A DNA stretch of 64,000 nucleotides. Source: Timema cristinae. Its lineage: Eukaryota; Arthropoda; Insecta; Phasmatodea; Timematidae. The translations under genes were made by a program, and so were the position numbers. The notes beneath the pieces are model-generated. The model made no database searches, was not told the DNA's origin, and saw only the letters and a list, made by a program, of their open reading frames with translations. Below, in pieces: positions 1 to 10,929 of the stretch (its first letter is position 1; every line of letters begins with the position of its first letter). The stretch spans positions 90,649,588 through 90,713,587 of the forward strand of contig JBCFYV010000012.1 in the NCBI GenBank assembly GCA_039000515.1, written 5' to 3'.

Positions 1-320
1 CTACTATTAGTTATTTTTGTCACTGCGTCTTACTATTAGTTATTTTTGTCACCACGTCCTACTATTAGTTATTTTTGTCTCCGCGTCTTACTATTAGTTC
101 GAGTAATACGTATATGAACTAATTACGCTTTAGGCTTAGGAATGAGGATGGTTGAATTGAATTTAGAAGAAGTGTAGGCCTACCCACATTTTCCTGGAAG
201 GAGAGTGGAAAATCATTTAGAAAAAAAACACTCAGTACACCCGACCTGGATCTGAACTCCGACCTCTCATTCTCTCGGTAGTTCAGTTTGTTCCGAGTGT
301 AATGTCTTAGAGTTTAGATC
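1..320 (-). repeat. Diverged SINE, family A, with triplicated tail
   Basis: The right part has a tRNA-like B-box region read on the - strand. The middle carries the family A core (minus-strand match to the GTTGAATT...AGAAGTG block and the GGAGAGTGGAAAA block). The tail at the left is a 30-bp unit (TACTATTAGTTATTTTTGTC plus 10 bases) repeated three times in about 1-91. The copy is old and may begin outside the window. Confidence 0.6.
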
Positions 321-654
321 ATTCTATCATAAAAGCTTGTTCGGAAACGATTAAAGGGACATTTTCAAAAAACGTAGAATTTTTAATTTCACACTTATTA
401 TTGGGATCTGCTTTCCAAATGTGCTTTTCATGTTCTCGATACACGCTACTGTAGATACCTACCATACCATACTCATCTCTATCCGTCAGATTAAGTCATT
501 AAAAATTAACTCTGGGATAAAGACGCCCCTTAAATTCAAGATTTAGGTCCATCCTCATCAATTATTTTTTGCTGAAGGTCGTACCAATAAGATGGATAGT
601 GGTTTTCCACCTACCCAATTCCTCCACCCCAACCTCCAAAATTGTTATTAATAT
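321..654. other. No recognisable feature
   Basis: AT-rich DNA between two SINE copies. I see no open frame, tandem repeat or RNA-like structure here. Confidence 0.4.
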
Positions 655-905
655 TGACTAACTTTGGTGGTTGCATGTTCTAAGAGGTCACTATAGCAAT
701 AAATTGGACTGCCAATGACAGGAAGGTCCGGGTTCAAATCCTGGTCAGATGTATTTAACGAATTTTTCCCTAAATGATTTTTACCTTTACTCTGTGAAAA
801 TGCCGGTAAACTTCCTCTTAATTAAACCTTCCTCATCTTTAACATATTGGAGTAATTCGTAAATATGCGTACAGATGAACGGGTAGTAAGACAGTGTGCT
901 AACAA
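655..905 (+). repeat. SINE, family A, old copy
   Basis: A tRNA-like head with a B box (GGGTTCAAATC near 731) is followed by a diverged family A core and a tail ending in ACGGGTAGTAAG. The order head-core-tail is the same as in the well-preserved copies at 28768 and 38845, read on the opposite strand. Confidence 0.6.
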
Positions 906-1440
906 AAATATATATATACACGCACATGCAGTCCATGGTATAGCACACACTTCACTCTACATAGATGATTCGTGCTGATGTGAATAAGTTCAAATTCAGC
1001 GTTGCTGAGTATTTTATTAAATGGTTTCGCATTGTTGCATGCAAATAGGTAGAATTCTAAATATTTTGTACTCATTCTAGCTCATTAATGTACAAATGGG
1101 GTTATACAGTTGTTATATACAAAAGACAATAAAATATTAAAACTATGTTTTACTACTCCCTATGTGATATGCGGTTAGTACAGATGGATAGTAAGACACG
1201 ATAAACAAATTAAAAATATAAAACTATGTTTTACTCCCTAGTGGCTTGACTTACAAAAAAATCACAACACCTATAGTCACAAATTTCTTGAAGGGGGATT
1301 TGATGGCAACACCAACAAAGACTCGTCATTTCCTGTAGGAAGACTTCACCACTAGCCACAGAAGATTGGACCTTATACCTACAATATCATCCATCCCCCC
1401 CCCCCCCCCCCAAATAAACTGGACACATTATTTAAATATT
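906..1440. other. AT-rich spacer with a poly-C run
   Basis: No gene seen. A poly-C run lies just after 1395, directly before the minisatellite. Confidence 0.4.
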
Positions 1441-1960
1441 GCCATGGTCGCGAATGGAAGGAAGCAGTGTTGAACCACAGCCATGTTCTAGGGTAGAAGA
1501 AGGTAGGGTTGAGCCATCGTCATGTTCTAGAATAGAAGAAGGCAGGGGTGAACCATCACCATGTTCTAGGGTAGAAGAAGGTAGGGTTGAGCCATCGTCA
1601 TGTTCTCGAATAGAAGAAGGTAGGGGTGAACCATCGTCATGTTCTAGAATAGAATACATCAGTTGTGAACCATCGCCATGTTCTAGAATAGAAGAAATCA
1701 GTGAACCATTGCCATGTTCTCGAATAGAAGAAATCAGTGAACCATTGCCATGTTCTAGAATAGAAGAAATAAGTGAACCATTGCCATGTTCTCGAATAGA
1801 ATAAATCAGTGAACCATTGCCATGTTCTCGAATAGAATAAATCAGTGAACCATTGCCATGTTCTCGAATAGAAGAAGGTAGGGGTGAACCATCGCCATGT
1901 TCTAGAATAGAAGAAGACAGGGGTGAACTTTTGCCATGTTCTTGAATGTAAGGAATAAGA
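1441..1960. repeat. Minisatellite, 36-42 bp units
   Basis: About 13 imperfect units, each containing CCATGTTCTAGAATAGAAGA or a close variant. Units of 36 or 42 bp alternate in blocks: the ones near 1690-1860 are shorter, and the outer ones carry an extra GGTAGGGGTG-type segment. Both strands stay open for 70-120 codons because the units are multiples of three. That is a by-product of the periodicity and not evidence of a gene. Confidence 0.85.
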
Positions 1961-2196
1961 GTTTAAACGATTGCAATGTCCTCACTTGTAAATAAATAGT
2001 TTGTCACAAACCGATACTTATCAAAGTGAGAATAGAGACTAGAACATTATAACATTCAATCGTGCCGTGGCCGCCCTCCTACATACACACCCTCTGACTC
2101 GGAGGGAAATCTTCAAGTGCCGAGAATGTCGATTCGAAAGAAACACTCCCCCAGACCCTGAGAAAACACCTCTCGAGGCCCATTAATAGCTCTCAG

Positions 2197-2381
2197 AACT
2201 CTCATCTCAATGCATATTAGGAGCCCTGGCAGCCCTCGATATGAGTACAGAGAACTTTGTCTATGATATGAGACTTGGAGTTCTAGACAGTCCACAACAG
2301 ATTCCTGAGTTATCTGCAGGCTTCCCGGACGAGAACCAGAACTGTTTGAGAGCTTGCGAGGGAGATGACGCCTGCACTTAA
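2197..2381 (+). CDS. Candidate terminal exon of an unrecognised gene
   Basis: A possible acceptor (TTAATAGCTCTCAG ending at 2196) is followed by an open frame of about 60 codons ending in TAA at 2379-2381. An AATAAA signal follows at 2389-2394. The predicted end is acidic and cysteine-containing (CLRACEGDDACT). Codon choice looks more coding-like than the surrounding AT-rich DNA, and the block 2040-2380 is clearly richer in GC. I do not recognise the protein. The opposite strand of the block is also open for 60 codons (2113-2295), so an exapted or transposon-derived segment is a real alternative. No upstream exon was found. Confidence 0.3.
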
Positions 2382-2388
2382 TTTTGAT

Positions 2389-2394
2389 AATAAA
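2389..2394 (+). promoter_or_regulatory. Possible polyadenylation signal AATAAA
   Basis: A canonical hexamer eight bases after the candidate stop codon at 2379-2381. The spacing is unusually short, so it supports the terminal-exon call only weakly. Confidence 0.25.
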
Positions 2395-2499
2395 ATGGTT
2401 TTTTTAATCCAGTAGTTGTGATTTTTTAGGAAAGACAATATATATCTAAGGAACTTTATTTTAATACATTCTAGAGGACGTTTTTAATTTAGCATATTC

Positions 2500-2755
2500 A
2501 GTGTTGGGGGTTTGGGGTTCAATCCTTGGTCCTGGCACAGATGTATCTGATAGCCAAACCCTTCCTTCACCTCTGACAAGATGTGTATTAATCACAACTT
2601 GTGAATGTGTGGAATGCCAGGCCACCACCGTGGTTCAGATCCCACGTTAAACTATAGGTCCTCCATTTAATCTCACAATCACCCTACCACTACACATTAG
2701 CGTAAGTGCGTATAACCCGAATGGGTAGTAAAATGTGGTGCTAATAATAAAATTG
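2500..2755 (+). repeat. SINE, family B
   Basis: The head is 5'-truncated but keeps the B box (GGGTTCAATCC). The body has the CCAAACCCTTCCTTCACCTC and GAATGCCAGGCC blocks. The tail reads GCGTATAACCCGAATGGGTA, then TGGTGCTAATAATAA. It is the same family as the copies at 9488, 23594, 28494, 32270 and 62480. Confidence 0.8.
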
Positions 2756-3469
2756 TTGAAGCATAGTAAAAGAGAAAGCACCTACAATTATGGAAAACCA
2801 AAGATTCACATAATCTCAATCAGACGTGAAAAACAAAACATTTTTATAATTAAATGAACTTGAAGATGTTTATTGTTTCAAGCTATTCAAACTACAACAA
2901 ACCAAGATCGTTAATTGTTCCATCGTAGTGTCATTTTTATGCAAAGACTGGCTTAAATCTGCAATTTACGTATGTTAATTTTTCCAAGTGTTTATATTTT
3001 GTGTTCAAATGTGTCTTGTTTCGTCAAGTATGGTGGCTCTATATATTCATATTATTGTGTATGTGTGTTTTATATAGCAAATACAAAATGTGTGTGATTA
3101 TATGTAGCATATTTTGAGGTTAATGATTGATTGTGTCCAAGCTGCCTAAACACTCATTAAAATGGTTAGTTCGAATTTTGAATACATAAAAAAAAAATAT
3201 CCCTTGTTCTTCGAATTAAAATAGTTCTACTGTATAATGATAAGTTAATCGTGTTTTCCAAATCCACACCACCCTGCTACTGGTGAGTGATGCCGTCTGT
3301 TAGTTTGTAAGTTTATATAGCACCACCAGTGGTTAAAAAGTACACATTTCACCCAGAAATTAAAAATACTACTGGTTGAAATCAAAAGAAAGGTTCACAT
3401 GTGTGTTTAATTTAATTTATTGTGTATTGTTTTCGAATAAATTGATAAATATTTAAAGTGATTGCCCGC
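2756..3469. other. AT-rich spacer
   Basis: No gene, tandem repeat or transposon end that I can support. Confidence 0.4.
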
Positions 3470-3715
3470 GTTGGTGGTTTAACGGTCAAAGATGTCACTC
3501 TTGAAGTAGTCTAGATTGTCATTAACAGAGAGGCCAGGAGCTCGAAATCTGGTTGGGTGAATTGAGGGGGATTTTTCTTGGGTGGTTTCTCACCCTGCTT
3601 CGACGTAAATAAGTATATTCTTCTTCTAATGTGTACCTTTCTTACCTTAATGCTATTAGTGCTAATTTGTTGGTAAACCGAATGAATATTAAAATATGGT
3701 GCGCAAAAAGAAACT
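3470..3715 (+). repeat. SINE, family A, old copy
   Basis: The tRNA-like head begins with a GTTGGTGGTTTAACGGTCAA A-box-like segment and has a decayed B box (GCTCGAAATC). The diverged core and a tail resembling TGGTGCGCAAAAAG follow. Confidence 0.55.
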
Positions 3716-3759
3716 ATGTTTTATACATATTATTTGAACTAGTGCATCTGATACGAATT

Positions 3760-4135
3760 GATATCCCGGTTTGAGGTCCGGCTTTCTAACAGCTCATCAA
3801 AACCTTCGTATTTTTCTCTTTGTCTCTTTTATCTCCCCGTCTGGCATCCTCACATATCCTATCGCTAGTTCCCGGAAACACCGGACTAGCCCGGCAATGT
3901 CCGGGGTGAAGCTTTTCTTTCCTTCAAACAGACAGAAAAAGATAGTAATTTTATTTCTTCCGACAAAGTGTTTGATGAATTTAAATAACTCTAATCAAAA
4001 ATTTAAAATTCCAGTTTTGAGGTGCACATGTTTGGCTACTAATTTTAAAATTTACTACCTGTGCCTGCGGTAGATATTGCGCAATACCTATGAGACAGAC
4101 AGACTCTTCATTTTATTAATATAGATACAGGAAAA
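3760..4135. repeat. Interspersed repeat E (copy 1)
   Basis: The stretch near 3905-4100 matches the reverse complement of about 31770-31990. Shared landmarks are CAGACAGAAA, TTGAGGTG(C/T)(A/G)CATGTTTG, ACTAATTTTAAAATTT and GCGGTAG(A/G)TAT(T/C)GCGCAAT. It ends in TTTTATTAATATAGAT, like the 3' end of a retroelement. Its class is not established. Confidence 0.5.
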
Positions 4136-4549
4136 TCACTCTATCATACGACTATTGGTTTTTCTGTCACGGGTGAGTTTGTACTTAACATCGGTAAAAA
4201 AAATACTTCTAAAAATTACTCACAAGCTTTTATACTATCCACTTGCTTTGCTGATAGCCGCTTCTGTAAGTGGTCGTAGCTGACTTGTTCATTAGTAAAT
4301 CAAGTACTGAAACATCGGTTGTATGTACGAAGCAGTAAGAAGATGAAATCATTGCGGGTGAAACATCACGAAAGGAATAGTAAATTATTGTATCATGTTA
4401 AGAGGACAGTGACCTCTCATTGGTCACCTGGCTGGTTCGACGAACCTGGTTGGATACAGTGGCGAGGTACAGGTTCTCCTACAGGTAGATGGAGATTGTT
4501 AGAGGCACACTCCAGGAGGGACCGAGACGGATGGGTCTAGACTGAGGTC

Positions 4550-4690
4550 ACACGGGCGCCCTTACTTAATCATATAGAGAAAGTATTATAACCGTGAAAA
4601 GTTTCAATCTCGATATTTTGAAGGATCTTGACCATGTGTTTGCCTCCAAACTTTCTCGTTACTTTATCTAAATAAATTATAACGCCTAAT
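4550..4690. repeat. Interspersed repeat F fragment
   Basis: CTTAATCATATAGA(G/T)AAAGT and GAAGGATCTTG(A/G) recur at about 26280-26350. Longer related copies lie at 10930 and 26270. The family is not identified. Confidence 0.45.
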
Positions 4691-4714
4691 ATATGTGAAA
4701 CAAAATAATATACA

Positions 4715-4994
4715 TTGTTAATAATAATAATATTTAGCACCGCGTCTTACTACCCGTTCGGGTTATACGCTTTAAGTACTAATTACGTTAATGGATTTAG
4801 GAATTTGGAAGGTTGAATTAGAGGAAGTGAACCCGCATTTTCGTGGAGGGAGAGTGGAAAACCATTTAGGAACAACTCCCGCCCCCCCCCTCCCCAGTTC
4901 ACCCGACCGAGATTCGAACCTCGATCTCCCCGTCTTCAGCAGTCGAGCTCAACACGACAAGCGCGTTAGCCAACTACGCCACCGAGGCGGGTAT
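4715..4994 (-). repeat. SINE, family A, well preserved
   Basis: Read on the - strand: a tRNA-like head (A box TGGCGTAGTTGGCTAACGC, B box GGTTCGAATCT), a core containing the CTCTCCCTCCACGAAAATGC block, and a tail GCGTATAACCCGAACGGGTA followed by GACGCGGTGCTAAATATTA(TTA)n. A C-rich run lies between head and core. Confidence 0.85.
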
Positions 4995-5084
4995 CATCAA
5001 AGTAAAAAAGCTTGAAACTTTTAAAGCACAGAAGTAAAAAAAAAAAACGCCGTAGGGTCCTCGCTTCTTAGTTTGGCATAAGGT

Positions 5085-5290
5085 TACCTAGCAGTCCGAG
5101 GCGTTAGACTCGCATTGCACTTGGTCACAAGGTGATGACAAACCTGGTAGCTCGAATCCAGGCCGGATGCACACAGGGTGGTTATTTTTAATCATTCCTA
5201 CACTCTATTGTGAGTGAATTTCATCTAAACTACGTTCCTAAGTGGTTATTTTCCCTTATGTGGGACGTACAAATTAAAAACAAATTGTTT
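5085..5290 (+). repeat. Old SINE-like copy
   Basis: A tRNA-like head is visible with A-box-like AGGTTACCTAGCAGTCCGAG and B-box-like GTAGCTCGAATCC. The core is strongly diverged. Confidence 0.4.
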
Positions 5291-6584
5291 TCCTTTGAGA
5301 GCGAGCTATAAAGACCGTTCCAAGCTCGCATGTCCTTAAAAGCGATCTAAAAATGCATGTCAACGTTTGACTTCCTTTCTAAGTGAGCTGGTCTTGGTCT
5401 TGGTCTTCCTTGTTTAAGGGCTATTAGAAGAGGAGAAGAAAGTACGCCAAAAGGACCGGCACTCAATTAGACTTATTGACTTACAAACTAACTTAACCCA
5501 GAAGAGAAGCATTTAACACCCACACCAACACCAGAATCCCTAATTTTGAGATTTACGAGAAAACTCGCGAGTGATTTGTGAGTTTGGTCGCTAGTGAGTT
5601 TAATCGCATGTTTAAAAATTGAGGGTCCTGGAGTTGAAATATCCAGGTAACATGAAACACACGCAATCAATTATTTTAACGACCATCTGGAATGGAACTA
5701 AGGTCCGCTTGTCGTGCAGTCAACATCTCTAACAACTCAGCCACGGTGACAAATATTGTTGTTAATATGTACTGTAATTTCCTATTAGTAATTGTAGGGA
5801 GGAAAATACAGAGGCCCGACTGCATCATTTTAGTTTGAGTTTACTTATTTGTGTGCATGTATAGTATGTGGGAAAGAAATAAAGACAGTGTGTGTGTATG
5901 TGCATGCGTGTGTGTGTAAAAAAGAGAGGATGTGTGTGAGAGAGAGAAAGACAGTTTGAGAAAGAAATACTCTGTTTGCAATAGAGAGGAAGACTGTTTT
6001 TGAAAGAGAGATACTTTCCGAGTGTCTCATTGTGTGTGAGAGAGAGACAGAAAAGAATGTGTGTTAATATACAGTGCTTTCACTAAACAGACAATCACAT
6101 ACTACACATAACCACGGATTAGTCAGTCCTCTCATCTCTTGAAGTGTTTGTAACGAGCATGTAGTTGGTGTAACGGATTGCTTGATGCGCTCGTCTTTTT
6201 TCTTTTGTTTGCCTGCTGGTTGTCGTAACGGTTGTTAGAAAAGCTGGTGGTATGTCTCTTCTAAGAAGATGATTGTGAGTAAGCTTGATGATTGTGAGTA
6301 AGCTTGAGAAGAGAATTTACACAGTCCAAGCTTGAGAAAACAAATTAACTAAACATTTTAGTTGGGGATTTATTCGTGATAGACAAATCTCTAAGGTCCA
6401 GTACACACAAAACAATTTATTCACAAGATGTGACTACAAGATTTTGCCGTGAGAGCACCCAGGTCTCTACAAGATTTGCTTTGAATTACTTAATGTATCT
6501 ATATATGTATATATATGTATATATAGATATATATATGTATGTATGTGTGTGTGTATGAATTAGTAACTATAGAAGATATTATTT
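5291..6584. other. Spacer with simple repeats
   Basis: No gene seen. About 5850-6060 is rich in (GT)n and (GAGA)n, and 6497-6555 is (TATG/TATA)n. Short open frames here come from the low-complexity sequence. A short direct repeat containing GATGATTGTGAGTAAGCTTG occurs twice near 6270-6306. Confidence 0.5.
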
Positions 6585-6840
6585 TTTTAGCACCACGTCT
6601 TACTACCCGTTCGGGCTATACGCTTAAGTACTATTTACGCTAATGGGTTAGGAATTTGTAAGGTTGAATTTAAAGGAAGTGAACCCAGGTTTGCGTGGAG
6701 TGAGAGTGGAAAATCATTTTGGAAACCCCCCCCCCCCCCCAGTTCACCCGACTGAGATTCGAACCTTTATCTCCCCGTCCTTGTCAGTCTAGCTCAACTT
6801 GAAGCTAGTGCGTTAGCCAACTACGCCACCGAAGTGGGTA
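6585..6840 (-). repeat. SINE, family A
   Basis: It has the same architecture as the copy at 4715: tail side GCACCACGTCTTACTACCCG, a poly-C run near 6727-6740, and a tRNA-like head ending TACGCCACCGAAGTGGGTA. Head mutations suggest moderate age. Confidence 0.8.
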
Positions 6841-7234
6841 GGAGGAGATTAAACCCCAAATTCTAGAATAAAGGGTTTCAACTATGTTTAAAAAAAATAA
6901 CAAATCCATAGCCTTTATGTATAATTAGGTAGATATTTATAGTTCATGCAATTGTTTTACTTTCTTGTAAACTCTTGGAGAAAAGAAGTATTGTAATTGT
7001 CAAAAAATTGAAGTCAAAATTTTGATGGATGTCGTCGTTTCATCAACCCCTGAAACCAAAAAGTTGGTTTTCGCGATGTCATCCATTTGTCTATCTGTTT
7101 ATCTGTAGAGCACAAAATATTTTACCGCTCAGGATACAACTTGATATCTAAGGTTTTCATAATGTTCCCCAGAGTTTTTTAAATTATATGTCAACAAAAT
7201 TAAGTTTAGTTTAACTAAGAGAAAATATATCCTT

Positions 7235-7581
7235 AAAATTGAAAAATGACACCTGGACACGGGAACCGAACCTGGCTTTGGCTATTTGATTCTTAAATAT
7301 GCGATCCCTTACAATTATAATAATTGTACAAGTGGCATCATTAATCCAACTGCCGAGTCAAAGGTGGCTGCGTTATCTGATAGCTCGTGATCTTAACAAA
7401 ATATCACACATTTGTAGCCGACGATTTCCGCACGTCCATCATAGACTCTGCCTTAAGATATGAGTAAAGAATGGCCCTGGGCATGGGAAGATTCCTGGAT
7501 AGCTCAGTGGTAAAAGCATTGGCGTACTAAGCAAAAGGTCTCGGGTTCGACTCCCGTGCCCAGGTGTCATTTTTCAATTTT
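7235..7581. repeat. Inverted repeat with 30-bp arms around a tRNA-like head
   Basis: The arm 7235-7264 is the reverse complement of 7552-7581 with one mismatch (GGACACGGG versus CCCGTGCCC). The right arm is the 3' part of a tRNA-like unit on + (GATAGCTCAGTGGTAAAAGC as A box, GGGTTCGACTC as B box). The left arm carries the matching B-box end on the - strand. It is best read as two head-to-head copies of one tRNA-related repeat (family D). Confidence 0.55.
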
Positions 7582-7600
7582 CAGAATATGATATCTAGAT
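7420..7600 (+). repeat. tRNA-related repeat D (copy 1)
   Basis: The block from about CATAGACTCTGCCTTAAGAT through GGGTTCGACTCCCG to TGTCATTTTTCAATTTTC resembles 24140-24320, where the order is the same but more mutated. The homology extends well upstream of the tRNA-like part, so this is a larger dispersed repeat and not a single tRNA gene. Confidence 0.5.
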
Positions 7601-8685
7601 GAAGTAATTCTCACTTAAAGCATAAATAATAGCTTTGGCTATTTGATTATTAAGAGAAAATAGTTGATGTTCTCAAATGGATCTAAAAATTTTGATAAAT
7701 AATTCGTTAATATGTACTATTTAACATTACTAACAAAATGGTTCATCCCAAAATGAGTTAATAGGGCATTTTACATAAACGGATATCTCCATTTTGTCAT
7801 ATCTCCGCAACGATTTGAGATACAAAATAACCTATCCTTACGAAGTTGGACTATTAAAACTAAAAATCCTTTATTTTAAATATATTTTTATAAATTCAAT
7901 AGTTTCTGAGCTACAAGGAATACAATTTTGAAAATTATACCTTGGGAAATGGGGAGTTGGTTGTTATTATCTTTGGTATAATAAGATGCTCTTTTCCCAC
8001 TATGTTTGTGCAACAAAGCATATTAATTATTTATTTTCACATATCTTACTAGCTACAAGTCGATATCTCCATTGTTAGTTTAATGTGTGAGAATTTACAA
8101 ATGTATTAATTGATTCTTTTAACCAAGAAAAGGGCAATGGATCCATCGTATTGTTCAAATATTGTGTGCAAACGTAGGTGCCGTTTGAACAGGCTCTGCT
8201 TAAAACCTGTGAGCAATCGCCCAAGATCTTGTACAATTTTTAGAACACTAAATTACTTTGTGTGTACAGGGCCTTAGAGATACCTTATCTCAATATACGA
8301 TACAAACTTAGTAATAATCTCTTAGCGTTACAAAGAAAATGTGGATTTTCTCTACTCATTAGGGCTTTACTTGATTCACATTAAATGTTCTAAGTTTATA
8401 TGCAGTAACTGTAGGTAACAATTTGTTTTCAAACAGTTCGATTTCATTGGCTGTGCTTAAATCTAGTCTTATACGTTACATTGCATCAATCCTGATCACT
8501 AACAACGTTTATTTACGTTACCTGAACATTAATCGATCTTTTCGTAGAGATGATCATAATCCCCATATCACTCAACAAGCCTAGAAGTACAATCCACTTT
8601 TCATATGAAGATCCTTATCTGACTAATAGATATACTTTCACGTACTCATACGTCAAGTAATGTTATCTGCAGCTGTTACGTTTGA
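7601..8685. other. AT-rich spacer
   Basis: No gene or recognisable element. The phrase GCTTTGGCTATTTGATT occurs at 7274 and again near 7633. Confidence 0.4.
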
Positions 8686-8924
8686 TACAGTAGCCCCATG
8701 GCTTCTTTGGTGCTGACTGACAGCTCACAGCTGACTTCTGACAGTCAACATTTAGGTATATACCTAAATGTTGACTGTCAGAAGTGACAGCTGCTAAACA
8801 CATGTTTTTACAAATCATATGGTTCGGCTTAGGGATACATAATTTGGTCTGGTAACTATTCAAAGCTTTTCGCTGTCAGTTGTGAGCTCTCAGTCAGCAC
8901 CAAAGAAGCCATGGGGCTACTGTA
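8686..8924. repeat. Nested foldback element
   Basis: Outer arms of about 50 bp (8686-8735 and 8875-8924) are near-perfect inverted copies containing CCCCATGGCTTCTTTGGTGC. Just inside the left arm lies a separate palindrome centred at 8760/8761, where 8734-8760 pairs with 8761-8785 and on to about 8791 with a 2-base slip. An unpaired spacer runs about 8792-8874. The shape is that of a foldback DNA transposon or a MITE with a partial internal inverted duplication. I could not fix a target duplication. Confidence 0.7.
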
Positions 8925-9487
8925 GATTTCATCAACATTAATACCGTTTTAAAATTCTATTAACGTTGGCTTCAAAAAATTATGTTTTTATTTTCTAAAG
9001 GTTTCTCCCTAAAAACATCCGACTGTACTAATGGGAGTTCAAGTACAGGTCGCGCCGTGCCGTGGCTCGATATATTATATATATTATTAATAACGATGGC
9101 TCAGCCGGCAGGTAACCCTGACCTATCTCGTCCCAGAACTGGTGGCAATGGTACAAGGGCGGCCCAGCGACAAGGACACGCGAGGGACAAAGATACTTTC
9201 TACACGGGCGATGTTTCCGTACTTAATTAAGTACAAGTCAACTATAACCATCCGAACGACCAATTACATGGATGACTATTGGGAAACTCGTCGCTATCAT
9301 GGACACGTGTCCATAATTTGGTAGTAGCTTAGCTCATCTAGTTTTCAGCGAGGTTTAACTACAGGCACGCGCGCATAAGATACACAAGAAATATCGCATT
9401 GGATATCTAAAAAGTTATGTCCTTGTCTTTAGAACAAAATTTAAAGGAAATATATTAGTTTCAAAAATAAAATATTTGTAGATTGTG
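8925..9487. other. Unrecognised spacer, moderately GC-rich
   Basis: 9040-9310 is richer in GC than its surroundings, and two overlapping frames of 60-82 codons are open. There are no recognisable motifs, splice context or homology, so I do not call a gene. Confidence 0.3.
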
Positions 9488-9488
9488 A

Positions 9489-9540
<52 letters not shown>

Positions 9541-9810
9541 GCATCACGTCTTACTACCCGTTCGGGTTATACGCACTTACGCTAATGTGTAATGGTAGGG
9601 TGATTGTGAGATGAAATGAAATGAAGGACATACAGTTTAACGTGGAATCCGAACCACGGTGGAGGCCTGGCATTCCCACATTCACAAGATGTCTTGTCAG
9701 AGGTGGAGGAAGGGTTTGGTAATCAGATAAATCTTTGCCGGGACCGAAGATTGAACCCCGGACCCCAGCACAGAAGACACCTTACCCCTAGACCACCATG
9801 TCATCGACAT
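9488..9810 (-). repeat. SINE, family B, with long (ATT)n tail
   Basis: The - strand copy runs from a tRNA-like head near 9800 (CCTAGACCACCATGTCATC on +) to the tail GCACTTACGCTAATGTG / CGTATAACCCGAACGGGTAG. About 50 bp of (ATT)n follow at 9490-9539. The long microsatellite tail suggests a relatively recent insertion. Confidence 0.85.
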
Positions 9811-10584
9811 GTGGTTTTAATTAAATGGTTGTAACAGAAACAAATCACCACTTTAAAAATTTTAACTTTCGAAAAATATACAATACACTTTTAATTTTTA
9901 CACATACAAAACAGGTTATAATAGGAATTTAAATTTAGTTTGGTAACACAAGAATTTGAGATTTCTAAATAAATAAGCGTACCAGAAAGATACAGATTGG
10001 AATTAAAATGTTGGAGTTGCTCACAGGCCTAGTTAATATTATATTCATCCAAATAATATATATCCACAGCTCTATACTATAGTTTCTACTCCCAAATCAT
10101 CTCGAATCAAAATAAGTCATAGACTCATAGTTCCACCCCCTCCTGAACCAAACAATAAAACAGTTTTTGAACTGTTTTTGTAGTTTAGCAAGATTTCAAA
10201 AATGTCCATTTCATTAATAAAATAATAATTACTAAAAATAAATTACTCAAAACATAAAACGTGTGTCTTAAGAGCCTTGAAACCCCCATTAAGTATTAAT
10301 TGACTTGGTAGATAATCTAAAAACAAATAGAGGACCCTTTTTTCTCTTCATTGGAAGGTCGCGCAATGAAGATTTTACCAATAGGGCCACCGATTTGTGT
10401 TAGTTGAGTTTTCTCCCGCAGATCTCGTGTGGCGTTCGTGCCTCGAGCCAGTGCGGTGTCTCTCATTACCAATTCCATGCGAGGCGGGAAGGAAATGTTG
10501 ACGGGCCGGAAATTGGTCTTGATATACTGGACTAGAGCTAGTTTAAGGGGGACGTACCTTTGAAAGAGGCTTTACACTTCGTAA
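9811..10584. other. Spacer with a GC-rich island
   Basis: No gene seen. 10370-10560 is GC-richer than the flanks and unrecognised. Confidence 0.35.
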
Positions 10585-10850
10585 TAGCGGGGGAATAAAG
10601 TGTGATTATATGCTAGATTTTAAACAACAAATGGTACGGGGGAATAAAGTGTGATTATATTCTAGATTTAAACAACAAATGGTACGGGGGGGAATAAATT
10701 GTGATGATATGCTAGATTTAAACAACAAATGGTACGAGGGGAATAAATTGTGATTATATGCTAGATTTAAACAACAAATGGTACGGGGGGAATAAAGTGT
10801 GATTATATGCTAGATTTAAACAACAAATGGTAGGGGAATAAAGTGATTTT
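10585..10850. repeat. Minisatellite, about 48-bp unit, about 5 copies
   Basis: Each unit contains GGGGGAATAAA(G/T)TGTGAT, TATATGCTAGATTTAAACAA and CAAATGGTA. Units differ mainly in the length of the G run. AATAAA occurs in every unit by sequence accident. Confidence 0.85.
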
Positions 10851-10929
10851 TGAGACACATTAGTTTTGACTAAGAAGATTTCATTGGGCTTTATAAAATG
10901 GAGAAATTATTGTAAACTTGAAAATGTTT

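Noticed and set aside
1432..1804. 121-codon Cys/Ser/Glu repeat protein
   Set aside because: Both strands are open through a minisatellite, and there is no gene context.
7490..7562. Functional tRNA gene
   Set aside because: A and B boxes are good and the ends pair, but the cloverleaf is not regular and the unit is part of a dispersed repeat. All other tRNA-like heads in the window are SINE heads.
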